This document shows positions 10,901 to 22,096 of a stretch of DNA of 64,000 bases, piece by piece; position 1 is the first letter of the stretch; every line of letters begins with the position of its first letter. The notes below the pieces were generated by a model, which was not told the origin of the DNA, did no database searches, and saw only the letters and a program-made list of their open reading frames with translations. Origin of the DNA: Strongylocentrotus purpuratus (Eukaryota > Echinodermata > Echinoidea > Camarodonta > Strongylocentrotidae); contig NW_022145612.1 in assembly GCF_000002235.5 (NCBI RefSeq), forward strand, positions 21,617,647-21,681,646, given 5' to 3'. The translations under genes and the position numbers were made by a program.

Positions 10901-13222
10901 ATTCATAATTCCTGCAAAGTTCTATAGCATTTGAGGTTGGCTGCAAAAGGGACATAGTACCTTTAAAGAGATTGTAATTTTGTCATTTTTATCCTTCAAT
11001 TTCCAGGAAAGTGTGTCACTCTCAGGAATCAGCAGTTGTACCAAATCTTGCCAAGAACGGCAGCAACATCACCTCAGTGCCTCCCAAACTTACAAACTCA
11101 CACATGGACCAAGGCCTCCTTCATTCAGCGGTGCCAAACGCCAAGCTCTCCAAGTCCAGTACCTCCAAGAGCAAGAAATCAAAGGCCAGTAGGTCGGAAA
11201 AGAGCGGCGATGGGGGTTTCTCACACCAAGTCAAAAATTCAAAAGTACGGAGGAAAAGCGGGAGCAGTGCATCGGGGGGTGTCTCCCCCGCGATTATTCA
11301 GAGCAGCAGTGCAAGTAACATAGTGCATAACATTTTTGCTGTGTCCTCGAATAGCAACGTGCCGCTTGCAATAGCACCGACCACGTACACGGTGGTGGGT
11401 GGCAATGGACTTCAATCTGTGGATATGATTAATATGGATAATAATACAAGTGTAGCGGATATGCAAGGACAGCTCTTGAAGAACCTGAGATTTGTGGTGA
11501 CAAACATTGATAATACAAACAATGCTGCAGGAGCGTCGCAACCTGCAATCACATTACCGATCCTCAATGCCGTCGGCAACGCGCCTATGGTCATTGGGAA
11601 CATAGGAGCATTGCAGCTCCACGATGGTAAAATGAACATCAAATCCAGGACAAAGAATGTTGGAAGTAAGAATCTTGAGAGACAAAGTTCAAGAACTCGT
11701 AAGCCTTCAGGGAGTGGCATTGTGCATTGTTCTCCTCAGCAGACAGTGCAGATAGGTACAGTTCAAGGAGATACAATCATTGTTCAGGATCAAGGTGTCA
11801 TTTCTAGCATGAGGAGTTCTCCTAGTCCTGTTCAAAGACCAGTAAGTAGCACACTCTGTTCATTGATGTATTACATAAAATGTGTGTTAACGGTTGTTTC
11901 ACCATCTGTCAATCTCATTTAAATGGATTTTTCATTTAACCTTTGTCATTTATGTAAAATTGCCCTTTTCAGTATATTCTTTTCTACTTGTAAATTCACC
12001 TGTCTGCTTTATACTTTTTCTATGTTTGTAGGAGTCTGCAAGTCCTCAGTTGACATCCCTCCCAAATGGCATCATTCCATCTCCCGCTGGCACCGCCCTC
12101 TACACTGGCAACAAGGTGTATGGTGGCAGTTCGGCAGGTAATGCAGTGGTAGGAGTCGGAGCAAGCGGTGGCGTGGTAATGGTTGATCAGCATCACCCTC
12201 ATCACCATCAACACCACCAACCACAGCATCATCATCATCACCAGCAGCAGCAACAACCACAGCAACAGCAGCAGCAGCTACCAGGGGATATTACTAGCCC
12301 AAGTGGTACAAGTACCCCTAGCCCTGGGGGAAACTCTACCGAGACCTCTCCCAGCGGAAGCTTTCAGTACAGCTCAGGAATCCAAAGTCTAAGTGGTAAT
12401 TACTTCTTTTTTTCCTTCTGGTGGTTCTTTTACTATTACAATTTTTTACAATTTTCAAAGTGTTTGAGTATTGATTTTTTAACTGTTTGCTCTTTCTCTC
12501 TCCTTCTCTCTCTTAAAAAAAAAATAAAATGAAATCAATCTTATTTATTCCCTTGAAACTCATATCTATATTAGTTTGATTTTAAGAAAAAGTTCTGATA
12601 GTGATTGTTAATTCAACTTGAATCCTATTTTCTTGCAGCAAACAAATCTTTTTCATCCTCCAACTCTTCCAAGTCCAGCAGTGGTAGCCGCAAACAGCAG
12701 CAGAACGCCAAGACAAGCAGCGGTGGAGCAATTTCGGGAGGTGGAGCTCACACCAACCAACATCCGACCCCCTCGGTCCAACCCATCCCATTCCAAGTAC
12801 CCATACAGCACATCATGGCCAACCTGATTGATGCCCAGGGGAAATCTTTAAGTGCCATCATCCCTGCCAATCATCAACTCTTCTCCAGCATCCAGCTCCA
12901 GCAGGGTGGGGGTGGGGCTTCTGCTGCCACCCCCGGTGCACCTGTCATGCAGGGTGTGGTAGCACCGGGAGACCACCAGAACAAGGCATCATCACCACCC
13001 ACGGTTGCTGGAGCAGCTGCATCCATCCTCGCTCAGCAGCCTTTAGCCTTGTCTCTGCAGCAGCAGACAGCACTTCATCATCATCAGGCAGGGAATCAAC
13101 CTATCAGGTTACAAGGAACAGGGCTTGCTACTGTCGCATCGGTTGGCGAACATACAGCTCAGGTGGTGTTGAGTCCAAGTGGAACAGGGGATCCGAGACA
13201 GGAACTTAAACTGCATCATTAG
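1905..13222 (+). CDS. ATXN7: Ataxin-7 family protein (SAGA deubiquitinase-module subunit), 5'-partial
   Basis: Nine coding exons join in frame with GT-AG borders: 1905-2572, 5502-5709, 7609-7691, 8147-8490, 8807-9056, 9829-9950, 11007-11841, 12032-12395 and 12639-13222 (stop TAG). They give 1151 visible residues; the N-terminus lies outside the window. Exons 3-4 encode the SCA7 domain: RRYDPDKHCGVW, then CTRSLTCKTHSL with its Cys/Cys/Cys/His zinc ligands, then RRAVQGRR and LLAEHK. The first visible exon opens with FRHGK, the end of the family's first zinc finger. The exon at 9829 (CTYGSKR, then NRRQDRLRAALAGLVERQL) matches a second conserved block of ATXN7/ATXN7L1. In the family this protein anchors the USP22-type deubiquitinase to SAGA and acts in the nucleus on H2B ubiquitin. 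The rest is Ser/Pro/Gly-rich and looks disordered. ATXN7, ATXN7L1 and ATXN7L2 are vertebrate paralogues, so this is probably their single pro-orthologue. Confidence 0.93.
4030..4426. mobile_element. Foldback (MITE-like) element in ataxin-7 intron
   Basis: The left end (CCGTCTTCACTAGCTCAAG, then ATTGCCAAATA) matches the reverse complement of the right end (CGTCTTCATCATCTCGAG, then ATTGCCAAATA) over about 45 bp with mismatches. The interior repeats an AAATATCC/CTATTT theme on both strands. It has no coding capacity: the open frame across 3966-4289 is a by-product of the repeat. I see no clear target-site duplication, so the superfamily is not assigned. Confidence 0.65.
6011..6588. mobile_element. 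Foldback element with TACCSTATTTGCCGGCG ends
   Basis: The left end TACCCTATTTGCCGGCG, followed by a GGCCGCAG block, is mirrored by the right end, which reads TACCGTATTTGCCGGCG and then GGCCGCAG on the opposite strand. Both ends also carry a TCGGGG-TGC-GGC-TA block just inside. The element lies in the intron between 5709 and 7609. A tRNA-Leu-like sequence and a run of 22 T at 6504-6525 are nested inside it. It encodes no protein and looks like a nonautonomous DNA transposon. Confidence 0.65.
6418..6503 (+). pseudogene. tRNA-Leu-like relic or tRNA-derived SINE head
   Basis: The block TGGCCGAGCGGTCTAAGGC at 6425 is a textbook tRNA-Leu A box. About 55 bases on, GATCAAATCCCGA resembles a B box with the normal TTCGA changed. 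The acceptor arms do not pair properly and the T stem is broken, so it is unlikely to make a working tRNA. Its 3' part CCCGACTTTGACA is inverted relative to TGTCAAAATCGGG beyond the T run, so the two could fold together. It may be a decayed tRNA gene or the head of a SINE. Confidence 0.6.
7045..7120. repeat. 32-bp tandem repeat, about 2.4 copies
   Basis: Units starting at 7045, 7077 and 7109 share CTACTTCCCTTACCCC followed by TTACCGATGTCCTCTC; the third is partial and diverges. It is a pyrimidine-rich minisatellite within an ataxin-7 intron. Confidence 0.85.
9145..9325. repeat. Interspersed repeat copy 1 (AAT-run plus conserved body)
   Basis: An (AAT)n run at about 9153-9174 is followed by a body containing AAGCGCTTTACAGATATAT, GTCATCGGATTCAGGCTTAG, and TATGCACATTTTCCACTCC. 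A second, shorter copy of the last two blocks lies at 15930-16005. Repeats with this TATATAGCRCTC ... AAGCGCTTTACA body are, from memory, widespread in marine invertebrate genomes. No family name is claimed. Confidence 0.6.
10010..10165 (-). repeat. Possible tRNA-related SINE-like repeat
   Basis: Read on the minus strand, TGGCATGAGCCTG resembles a pol III A box and GGTTCGAAACTG a B box about 70 bases on. They are followed by a CATCCGAAAGACG/AAAGGTCGGTCCCC block of the kind seen in invertebrate SINEs. No second copy occurs in this window, so the assignment rests on motif resemblance alone. Confidence 0.35.
10429..10966. mobile_element. 530-bp MITE with TTAA target sites
   Basis: Terminal inverted repeats read GGTACTATGTCCC-A/T-TTTGCAG from both ends and are nearly perfect for about 25 bp. 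Both ends are flanked by TTAA (10429-10432 and 10963-10966), as expected for a TTAA-targeting family such as piggyBac. The 90-residue open frame inside (10534-10806) matches nothing I recognise. It lies in the ataxin-7 intron between the exons ending at 9950 and starting at 11007. Confidence 0.75.
12188..12277 (+). repeat. His/Gln-rich tract coding sequence in ataxin-7
   Basis: Thirty consecutive codons give 15 Gln, 12 His and 3 Pro, ending in Q5-P-Q6. The Gln codons mix CAG and CAA and the His codons mix CAT and CAC, so the DNA repeat is interrupted and should be fairly stable. In vertebrate ataxin-7 the expandable polyglutamine lies near the N-terminus; here the tract lies in the C-terminal third, so it is probably of independent origin. 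Confidence 0.9.
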
Positions 13223-14017
13223 CATGAATGAAATGGTTTATCCTAAAGCAGAAGCTTGCACTATGTCCAGGGTTTAGGATGTCATACTCTAAACACACTC
13301 TTTCCTCCATTTGTCCCACTCTGTTTAATACTCCTGAAATAAGTCATGTGGACAAATCTAAATTTTCTAATCAGGCATGGATACCGTGCAGCTGATCTGA
13401 AAGTTCTTTTCTAAACCCATTTCTATGTAATACAATGACTTCCAATTCCAGATCTAGATATTTAATGAAGTCTAATTATAATTGAAATATAACAATAATG
13501 ATGAAATAAAAATATGAAAATAGTCTTGATGACATATTTTACTCTTAAATTGCACAAGTAGATATAGAAGTTAAAACAACAAAGGATTGTTTGAAAGGGG
13601 TGTGAACCAAAACAAAACTTAACTTCCATTGTAAAAACCTGATATTTGTACCAGATCAGTGCATAGCTCTTTTGAGGAAGGTTGGGTCTTTAGAATGTCT
13701 TCAGTATAACTTTTCTATCCATGTTTTTAGACAATGGATACTGATGAGGGTGCATTTATCGGGAAAGACCTAATCTGCTTTTGATGGAAAGCTTCAATTC
13801 ACATCGGTTTGAAATGTCATATTGTGGATACAAACAGATTTGCTATTGCTTCTCAATTCAACAAATGGTGAAATGCAATAGTGATTCATCTCAAGTCACT
13901 CAATCTATAGTAGTTTCGGCAAAATGTCATTCATTACCTGTATGTGTGAGTATACATGCAGATCATTGTGTTCCTATCTAGACGATTGGAGTTGATCAGA
14001 TGGATCGGGAAAATTGG

Positions 14018-14038
14018 TGAGAGAGAGAGAGAGAGAGA
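14018..14038. repeat. (GA)n microsatellite
   Basis: An uninterrupted GA run downstream of the ataxin-7 coding region. Confidence 0.9.
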
Positions 14039-15929
14039 GTATTTGTTTTGTATCAAATGGGCTTTCAGTGCAGTCCCCCTGAATACTGGTATTAAAAGAA
14101 CACTTTCATATCTGATGCAAGATTAAATACCTGAACATGTTGATTTGTGTCTGTTTAAATGAGATGAATTAAGAAGATCCTTGGATGTTTGGAGTCTGCG
14201 GGAAACAAGTATCAAGCCATACTTCATCAAAGAACAATAAATGTCTTTGACAACATTCAAGATGCAAGCTATGTTTATAGGTATGCCAAAAGAACCTAGT
14301 CAAGTTTCTTTGGTATATTTACTGTTGATTATTGGATTAATGAGAGCGGTTTGTAGCCAATTTTCTGCAGATTCCTTTACATACATCACCAAGTGGTGAC
14401 TATTACGATGGATTAATATGAATGGAATCAACAATAAACTATTTAAATCTCATCAATATAGGTGCCTGGGAGGAATATGCAATTATTGACGCAAACACGA
14501 AGAGAAAAGGTCAGAGCTTCTCTCCTGTTTTTTATTTTTATTTACTAAGTGCAATTTTTCATGAAATCTCTGTGAATTGAGGAGAGAACCATTGATCATT
14601 GTGAGGTTTGACTTGCAGACAGAAAGCTTTGAATGTTGATTATATTCAAATTTTATGTCATGTCATGGAGATGTAATATTATGTCAGTTTTCAGACCATC
14701 GATTATGACTTGTGCTATGTGATATGTGCTGTAGAGAGGTTTAAAAAAGAGACTATATTCAGCTATGAAGTGAAGTGAACTTAATGGCTATATCATGCCG
14801 TGGTAATTAAGATAGCAATGTATTTAACAGATAATCAGGTTTAAAGCAAGGCTTGAGGAGGATATTTGTTGCTTTGCACTCAGCATGTTTTGTAAAAGTA
14901 GCTTAAAATTGGTAGAATGATTTCCAAAGAAGGGTTGTTGTATGTGTCCATGTCTCTACACTCTCCATATGGCCATATATGGCTTACAAGTTTCTGCCAA
15001 GCTATGCTACAACAAATCCATGTTGCTTACAACCTTCCTGCTGCCATATTTTTGTTTCATAACCGAATTAATTTATTCTGCCTTATTTATTCAGCTTTTT
15101 GTATTAGTCTACTTAAATATAGTCATATGGTATAATGTAGTTATTAGGTTTTGCCAAACCATTCAGTAGCAAATCGCATATTATTGGGATTTGAGAGATA
15201 CCATAACCACCTTGCTATTTAATGAAATATAGATTTAAAATAATGACAGTCTTAGTTGTTGTTGTTGTTCGTTAAGGTTCATAGGAACCTTGGGTACAAT
15301 ATATATTATACACTTTTTCCCCCACAATATATCAATTTCTGCTTGTTCTTTTTACAGAATTGTGGTCCTTCTTGTAAGTTTATGTTACTTCAGCACCATT
15401 GCTTTCACTTCACCATACATTTGAAGAGCTTATTTATTTGATTTTTCTTTTCTCCCCAAAATTTCCCCATCATTATCTAAAACTGATTTTAAATTGAGGT
15501 CTACTCTTATGCTGTGAGATAGTATTAGAATATGACAAAAGACTGCTAATTTCTTTAACTCTAAACTGTGGCTTGCATAAAACTGTCTTTTAGCATAGAA
15601 CATACCAAAGAATAAGCTTGGATGCTGAATCTTATTTGCGTTAATCTATACATCGGAATCTCACTTTACTTGTTCTGTCAAATAGGGCCCATAGGAACAT
15701 CTTTGTGAACAATAATAGAAAGAAAAAGAAAACATATTGACATATGCCTCCCCCCTGTTATGACCTTATTTTGTTCTATTTATTTCATTATGAATTATGA
15801 ATACTGTACATAGGGTCTGCATCATTCTTTGGGGGGGGGGGGGGGGATCATGTCCTATATATTTTTCAATTTTTATTTTCTTTCTTATTCAACTTGTTTT
15901 CTGAAAATATTCCTGACCTTATGGTTAAA

Positions 15930-16005
15930 ACGCTTAATACCCCAGTCTTATGATTCAGGCTTGCCCGGCCCGCACAGAGTGTATGCACATTCTCCACTCT
16001 GCTAT
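15930..16005. repeat. Interspersed repeat copy 2
   Basis: It shares GATTCAGGCTTG/AG, then GCACA-AGTGTATGCACAT, then CTCCACTC with the copy at 9145-9325, in the same orientation. It lacks the upstream AAT run and looks truncated and diverged. Confidence 0.6.
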
Positions 16006-17567
16006 CAGCTTGTTTATTTATTATCTGACTCGTAGCGTAGCAATCAATAGTTTGGTAGACATGATGTTCATGTCTGCTGTCTTTACCTTGCCAAGTCATA
16101 ATAGTACATCTTTTTTGTTTCTTCACTTTGTTCTGTCGTGCCAAACGGGTGATTGCTTTTTGAATATGATTTGCACGTCTTGTACCCTCCCAGTGGAGGA
16201 GTAGAAACCTCCCATTGAATCAAGCTAGTCCTTTATAGAAATGCAGCTGTCACAGAAAAGTATCACCGTATTAACTTGTATGTAGGACATTTTTCTTGTT
16301 TGTAATGTATCATCTCTCAGAGTAAGAGACTTCTGTTTAGTTTGCTTTAGTCCCATGTAATACTATTTACCGGTAATGTAGTTATTTCACGTCCATGCAC
16401 CTTTTATTGTTGTTAAGAACACCTCAGAAACTGTCAATCTCATTCTTGTCTTGACCTGATTCACCGTGATTATATCTCGTACCAGCTTGGAAGGAACCCA
16501 ACAGAATTAATAATGTTTCATTGGCTGGCAATTGATAATTTACATTTCTTGCTAAACAGAATTGGGACTTTTATTTCTATATATAATAAAATGTAATGTC
16601 TGATTGATTCAATATCCTATATTTCTTTAACAAATTGATTAATACTGTTGTATAAGATATAAGACCAACTATCAGAACAGAATTGTACACAATAGCAAAA
16701 TGATTTTTGATGAAAAATTTTGAAAAAAGTGTTGTTTTTATTAAAAAGTTTAAAAAGCATCTTAATCCTATACATGTATCACAACAAACACAATATGGTT
16801 GTTGGTTATCTGCAAGTAACTTCTTTTCAATACTACTTACAATTTCCCCTTAATTAATTTAGTCTGTGATATTATCTCCCATTTAAGTTATCAAATAAAT
16901 GAGTATGAAATGGTGTTCAGTCTATAAGATTACATGCGCTCATCGTCAGAATTTGACATTTTGCAAAATAGCACAAAAGTTTAAAATAGTTTGATCTTTT
17001 GCAGTCACAACATTCCAATCTTTATACTTCAGCAGGGCTGTAAGCAAGTTCAATCGGGTTGTCCTTTTTTTCTTCTTCTTGTTTTGCTATTGTCAATGTA
17101 ATTAAATATTGCATTCAGTAAAGTACTATCTCACCACTATCAAGCCATACATTGAAGAATATTGCAAGCTTTACATAAAGTCACCTCTTCAAGGTTTTAT
17201 CCTTTGTTGAAAGTCAATACGCAAAACAGAATACAGATTGGAAGCAATAATTTCATTGCATTTGATCATAAAGTGCCAATGTTATTAGTTGTAAGACATG
17301 ATTTAGATGCTCCTTCTCTGTCTGATGTTGCATGTGGATTTTTTTTCTGGAAAAGGATGTACCGTAACGAAAACATTTATGTGAATGGTTCTGTGGTGTA
17401 GGAGTCTGGTGTTGAAAGAATAACAGACCCTTTAAAATCATCTCAGGAAGTACAAACAGGTTTTTTACAAGTTGCATGATTGTCACAACAATTATATATA
17501 AGCTTTACATAGGATGTGTTTTTTGATGCAATATATAGATATCATGGCTATATCTTGAATATTTTGC

Positions 17568-17812
17568 TCTTCTCTCTCTCTCTCTCTTGCTCTGTGTCTA
17601 TCTTTCTGTCTGTTTCTCTCACTCTGTTCCCCCCTTTCCCCCTTTTCTCCCTCTCTCTCTCTAAGTCTCTTCCTCCTTTCCTCCCTCTCTCTCTCTCCCC
17701 CTTTCCTCTTTTCTCCCTCTCTCTCTCTCTAAGTATCTCCCTCCCTCTCTCTCTCCATCTCTCTCTCCCTCTCCATCTCTCTCTCCCTCTTCCCTTCTCT
17801 CTTACCACTTGG
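17568..17812. repeat. CT-rich microsatellite block
   Basis: About 245 bp of (CT)n broken by CCCT and TTTC units. It produces long but meaningless open frames on both strands (Ser/Leu/Pro-rich one way, Arg/Glu-rich the other). Confidence 0.9.
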
Positions 17813-20792
17813 CTTTTGAACGTATGATTTCTCAACCTGATACACCAAAGAGATATAATGCGGTGAGCATCTAAATCTCTTTTGTGATGTATATTTGTAC
17901 CCGTCAGCTTATGCATGTTACTCTTTGTTGTAGCTTAATGTTTCATGAAAGATAACAAGTAATAGTTACTGGTTTTTGTTCTTGTCAAAATGTCTTTCTA
18001 GAAGGGAGCACAGGAAGAGAAAGGGGAAGAGAGAGAGAAAAACATGAAATGTTAGAATAAAATGGGTAAAGGAGGGCATTATTGAAAGAGCATTGATTAT
18101 TAATGTTGATTATAGTAGAATGCTTTATTTATAAAGGTTTCTTCGAGAATGAATTAAATCAATCTACATGTTTCATATAATGAGCCTTCCAGCTTACTTC
18201 TGCCCTACGTACCATTCAATCTATAATTCCTTCCCTACCATTTTAACTTTGTTCCATCAAGGGACAAAGTGAGTGTTAGGGTGGATCACCTCACATTCAC
18301 AGACATACATCACACTGAATTTAGCATCATCAAGTTTCTATACTAGATAGATTCCGGTAGACTTGCTATTTGGTTTCCTTAACTGCACTATTTTTCCTGA
18401 ACTGCACCATTTTTCCTGCAATGTCATAAGAAACAGGCCATGTTTTTTTTTTCTTAGCTCTGAGCCTGCTGAATTTCTTTTATAACAAAATATATAAGAC
18501 CACACATATACAATTGTTGTTGGAGACCCTCCTGATTTATTTATGGACAATCTGTTTATATTACAATGTCACTATTTTTGCCTTAAACATGCTTGAAGTT
18601 ATTTTTGAGTTCTGATAAAAATACAAAATACAAGAATTTTCAGAAATTGACCATGAATGTCAAAGGCTATAAATAGAATAGTAAATACCAAGCAAATTCA
18701 AGAGAAATGAGAAGAAAAAAAGCTGAATAATAGATAGAAGGGAAAAGGAAGGCTGATTGGGCTATCAAAATATGTGTTGGCTCCTATACACATTTTGTGT
18801 GTTGGAAGCTTTTGGATCAGAAGTACTTGGATCAGAAAGTCTATTTTACCAGAACCATATTTTCCAGAATGAAACAAAAAGCAACTGTATTAGCCTTTAA
18901 GTGGACTTCATAGTAATATATTTATGCTGAAGCAATCATGCATAGTGTGATTTTGAATGTATGTTTGATGAAAGATATAAGGACTTTAGTCAAGCAATTT
19001 ACGAATCATGCTCTTCATGTAGATTTCCTTTTGTTTCCACTTAACATATAAGGTCATATATAAACACACCAATGATAAGAAATCATTTTAAATATTTTTG
19101 TTCCCCCCTTTTTTGGGGGTGGGGGGGGGGGGGGACATAGGGCTCTGTGCCACCTTCCAATAATTTTGTTGACTTGTTGGGCTATCTTATTTAGTGTGTG
19201 CATACATAAGTGCCAAAGCAAGGGTCTGTTTTTTCTGGGTTTTTTCTTTAAACAGCTGATCTTTAATATTTGAATAGTCTATCTACCATTTAATAGTTGT
19301 CAAAGAATGTCACCCATGAACTACCTGTGTTTTGTTAATGTACAGGAATGATGTATTTGGAATGGAGTCCATTATCTACTTCACAAATAGTATGAATAGG
19401 CCAAGCATTTTGAATGAAACCTAAAAGAAAGTGATTTATTCTATTTGAAAAATTGAAAACAATTTAATTATCGACAAGATTTTGTTGATTCAATTTATAT
19501 AAAGTAGAAATAGTGATTTTATATTAATGTTGCTGAGAAAGAACTATTCATTTTTTCTCCCGAATGTACAGAGTGTATAGTATGGTTTTATCATATCAGA
19601 GGATAGAAAATAAATACTATTTTAACATGTATTCCTCCAAAAGTGTATGTATATACTTTATACATTCTATTTTGCCATGCAATTGTATATTGTTTCTTTT
19701 GTTAAGAAAAGACTGAAAAATGTGATAAAAAATAGTAAAGAGAACTTGAATTCAGGTACAATGGGGTATACACTTGGATTCACGATTCTTGATTTTCTTT
19801 GTTTCTGTTGGTACCTTTATCAGCTGCAATTATTGTAAATACATCATATATATGTGTACCATCCTAATTCACACAAAAGTAACAAAGTAATAAAGAGGAT
19901 GAGCGATAGAGAGAAAGTGGGTATGAGAGGAAACCAGAGAAGGAGAATAAGAATACCAGAATGAATTATGATATTGATAATATTCTGAGTGTAATCATTC
20001 AATCGACCATTCTGAGATATGTTGAGCATGTGCAGGATTTGGTAAATTATATCTTTGTAACTATACAAATTGTTTGGAAGGATATGATTCTATTATGCAC
20101 ATGATGTAAGAGTCCCGTGGTAAGTCTTCTCTTTCTCACACCAAATAATGTGACAGAGCATGCATGCAATAGGTCTCAGACATGGTGACTCGATCTGCTA
20201 TGACAAACGCAAATTCTTTGTACCAATAATTCAGAATGGAGTATTTAACTGTGGTGCATCAATAGAATGGGAAATATATATAAAGTAGTCATTTGATCAA
20301 CCACTCAAAACTATTGGTAAATATTATTGTTTTGTATCTACCTGTATGTATAAAGTATAGGCTTATTCAGTAATAGAACTTGCCTAATAAATTCCAATGA
20401 AGTGAGAGAAAATAGAACTGGTAATAGACTGACCTTGTCTTCATTTTCCTGTTTTTTGTTGTTGTAAGTATCATGCATCATTTTTGTGAAGAGAACATAA
20501 TTCATTCGCTGGTGTAGCTATTGATGGAATGTGTCAAACATCAACATAGGTACTATTTCATCGGTGTTGCTATTGCCTTTTGTCCAAATATCAACTTTCC
20601 AGTTTATACGTACATTCCCTAGGCAAGTAGCAAAATTTGTTACAGGGGTGAGTTTATTACAGTTACAATGTAATTTTATCATCAGAATAGAGTAGATCTA
20701 ATCTTTAATTTGAATTATAAAGAGACAGGAAAAATGAGCACTAAGAGAAAAGAAGGTAGGAGGAAAGAAAGAGGGAGAAAGGAACAAGTGAG

Positions 20793-20798
<6 letters not shown>

Positions 20799-20836
<38 letters not shown>

Positions 20837-20876
20837 GGGAGAGAGGGGGAGGAAGAGAAGTAGAGAGGGAGAGAGG
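20799..20876. repeat. (GA)n microsatellite block
   Basis: GAGAGA repeats with GGGA interruptions. The Arg/Glu and Ser/Leu open frames over it are by-products. Confidence 0.9.
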
Positions 20877-21861
20877 AGCGGGATTATGTGTTGCTGAAAA
20901 AATTATAAGAGGATAATTATCCTTGTGATAGTTAATGCAGCACATTAAAGAATTAAGAGATCATTCAAGCACAACCAAATAAAGTTAGAGCATTTAGATT
21001 CAATAAATAAAATACAGAATGCTCAAAGAATCAAGATTTTCATCTGCATCAGCTGGGCTAGAGTCCAGAACATCTTTTTCATTTGATTGTGAGTGAACCT
21101 TATTAGCCACTTCAATTTCCCTAATTTCCTCGAATATTTCTGGTAGTAAAACCATAAAGCATTGGCCTTACCACAACTAATGTATATTTTTAATCATTCC
21201 TTGTATATAAATTAAAACAAAGGAAGGCTCTTCATGTACTTTGATTGCTATGCTGCAATAAAAGTGATTTATCTATAGTTATGTAGGTTATTTTAGGATG
21301 AATTGAATGCTTTACTGAGCCTACTAACTTCTTGAGTTTAATTATCAAATTTCTTTCATATTCATTATTTAATTGATGTACTAGCTCATATTGTTCTTGG
21401 ATCCTTATCTTAGTTTCACAATCCTGCACCATGAAGGAAAAGGGACAATAATTCAGACATTATTACTCTCACTTTTGCTATATACCCAGTCGTGGTATCA
21501 CGCATGCACAAGAGCCATCCCAGTGAGCATGAGTTATTATTGAGTGTCTGAATGCACAATGTACCGATATTAACAATTCCAAAACGTTATTACAGTCGAG
21601 CCAATAAAAACAGCTGATTCGACACCGGTCGACAGCACACAGTCACTCTTTTCTTCCTCGTAAAATTTGTTTAGATTGAACGCGGAAGTTCGTTCTCCTC
21701 CAATGCATTTACACAGCTGATTACGGCATGCAGACTTCTGATTTGAGAAAAACACTTCCTTCCCGACTGGTATTTTATCCTTTCAATAAATCTCAGTTTC
21801 TGTTATGACTGAGATAGCTAGCAACTGCAACTCAAGCTTGAGTTCCTACTTCAAGGATCAG

Positions 21862-21867
21862 TATAAA
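21862..21867 (+). promoter_or_regulatory. Candidate TATA box for the pleckstrin-like gene
   Basis: TATAAA lies 235 bp upstream of the start codon at 22097, in a sensible place for a first exon with a 5' UTR of about 200 bp. No initiator or transcript evidence is available, so it may be chance in AT-rich DNA. Confidence 0.3.
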
Positions 21868-22096
21868 AACTTTGAAACTAAAATTATTTTTTGTTGGCGA
21901 AATTTCGTCGATCTTTACACTTCTACATTGCTAGCAGACGATCCAATTCAGGAGCGGAGTGTTGGTGGAACTCACCCCGGCACTTTTCCGGTGATCGCAG
22001 GTGCTCTGTCCGTACTTGATCTACTCATCAGCTCAGCCAATATAGAGTCTCAATAAAACCTCCGAACATATACAAAGCAACTACTTTTTGTTCAGC

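Larger units (their letters stand above)
13223..21789. other. Probable ataxin-7 3' UTR and intergenic DNA, no gene seen
   Basis: Downstream of the stop codon there are several AATAAA candidates, for example near 13505, 14234, 14432 and 16586, and I cannot tell which is used. The rest holds microsatellites, G runs (about 15831-15846 and 19117-19134), one interspersed repeat copy and AT-rich single-copy-looking sequence. The open frames here are short or lie in simple repeats, and none resembles a known protein. Confidence 0.5.

Noticed and set aside
17516-17916. Open frames of 103 and 122 residues on the two strands
   Set aside because: Both come from a CT microsatellite; the peptides are low-complexity Ser/Leu or Arg/Glu with no domain.
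20710-20945. Open frames of 68 and 76 residues on opposite strands
   Set aside because: They are produced by a (GA)n repeat.
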